From an uncultured Ruminococcus sp. (lineage in GTDB: Bacteria; Bacillota; Clostridia; Oscillospirales; Acutalibacteraceae), in the NCBI GenBank assembly GCA_902767285.1, contig CACXHC010000010.1, forward strand, positions 1 through 7,433: 7,433 bases of DNA. The letters are read 5' to 3'. Below the pieces are notes generated by a model that had not been told where the DNA came from, did no database searches, and worked only from the letters and a program-made list of their open reading frames with translations. Position 1 is the stretch's first letter; every line of letters starts with the position of its first letter. The translations under genes and the position numbers were made by a program. Below are positions 7,272-7,433 of this stretch, piece by piece.

Positions 7272-7304
7272 AAAAAAAAGGGGCTGTGAAAAAACAACAG
7301 TCCC
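7272..7304 (-). terminator. Intrinsic terminator, canonical in minus-strand orientation
   Basis: GGGGCTGT (7280-7287) pairs with ACAGTCCC (7297-7304): eight base pairs including one G-T, with a 9-base loop. Eight A residues precede it at 7272-7279. Read on the minus strand this is a GC-rich hairpin followed by eight U, a textbook intrinsic terminator. Read on the plus strand the hairpin lies 9 bases after the ligase stop but is followed by AAGAAATC with no U tract, so it would end the operon only weakly, or with Rho or partner help. A convergent gene beyond the right edge is implied. Confidence 0.65.
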
Positions 7305-7323
7305 AAGAAATCTCCGATTTGTT

Positions 7324-7360
7324 GCTTATTTTCTCCTCTTTTTTTTGAAAAAAAAGAAGC
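7324..7360. repeat. A/T-rich imperfect inverted repeat
   Basis: A run of eight T (7339-7346), one G (7347) and eight A (7348-7355) forms a near-perfect palindrome, flanked by GCTT (7324-7327) on the left and AAGC (7357-7360) on the right. The flanks are offset by about five bases from the centre of the T8/A8 core, so only part can pair at once. It could act as a weak bidirectional terminator or an mRNA end-stabilising hairpin, or be a low-complexity intergenic repeat. The 163 bases after the ligase gene otherwise hold no gene I can support. Confidence 0.35.
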
Positions 7361-7433
7361 AAAAAAAACTTTTACTATATAAATTTTTCGCTTTTCAATT
7401 AATTTTTTATAAACTGAAACAAATCCGACTGCA

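Noticed and set aside
7262..7432. Long minus-strand open frame across the 3' intergenic region
   Set aside because: It has Phe/Lys-rich low complexity, includes the terminator hairpin and overlaps the ligase stop. It reflects A/T runs, not coding.
7243..7433. Another plus-strand frame reading GTFKITKKR near 7255, which could suggest a frameshift restoring the ligase A10 motif
   Set aside because: The match is loose, the downstream frame is low-complexity Lys/Phe/Leu, and it runs through the hairpin. It is probably chance in A-rich DNA, though comparison with homologues would settle it.
7399..7433. Minus-strand partial gene ending QSDLFQFIKN at TAA 7401-7399
   Set aside because: Only about ten codons are visible. 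It agrees with the minus-strand terminator but is too short to call; the other two minus frames are as plausible or as poor.

Overview
The window is AT-rich, densely packed bacterial DNA carrying six complete same-strand genes from 101 to 7270, almost without gaps. Low G+C, a clostridial-style CDP-diacylglycerol-serine phosphatidyltransferase and phosphatidylserine decarboxylase (the latter with DYHRYC rather than DYHRYH), and strong AGGAGG-like ribosome binding sites before some genes suggest an anaerobic Firmicute, probably class Clostridia. This is inferred from sequence style only; there is no rRNA or other marker gene.

Layout. Positions 1-56 probably hold the last codons of an upstream gene, followed by a short AT-rich gap. 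Then come: (1) pssA, phosphatidylserine synthase, 101-712; (2) psd, phosphatidylserine decarboxylase proenzyme, 714-1577; (3) a UbiA-superfamily membrane prenyltransferase-like protein, 1574-2473; (4) a large ATP-grasp plus phosphohistidine-domain enzyme resembling rifampicin phosphotransferase and PEP synthase but without the PEP-binding barrel, 2473-4740; (5) a GNAT-type acyltransferase with an additional GNAT-like N-terminal half, 4743-5813; (6) a divergent AMP-forming acyl/aryl ligase, 5828-7270. The first four genes are joined by a 1-nt gap, an ATGA overlap and a TAATG overlap and have weak or no Shine-Dalgarno sequences of their own. Genes 5 and 6 have good ribosome binding sites. The last 163 bases hold a hairpin with an oligo-U tract only in minus-strand reading, an A/T-rich imperfect inverted repeat, and no supportable gene.

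How the genes may work together. Genes 1 and 2 turn CDP-diacylglycerol plus serine into phosphatidylserine and then phosphatidylethanolamine. The other four supply a membrane transferase, a beta-phosphate-transferring dikinase-type phosphotransferase, an acyl activator and an acyltransferase. That is a plausible toolkit for building or modifying an unusual polar lipid or isoprenoid-linked molecule. The pathway and product are inference; no substrate can be read from the sequence. This PE-linked UbiA / RPH-like / GNAT / AMP-ligase operon is the best candidate here for an undescribed system.
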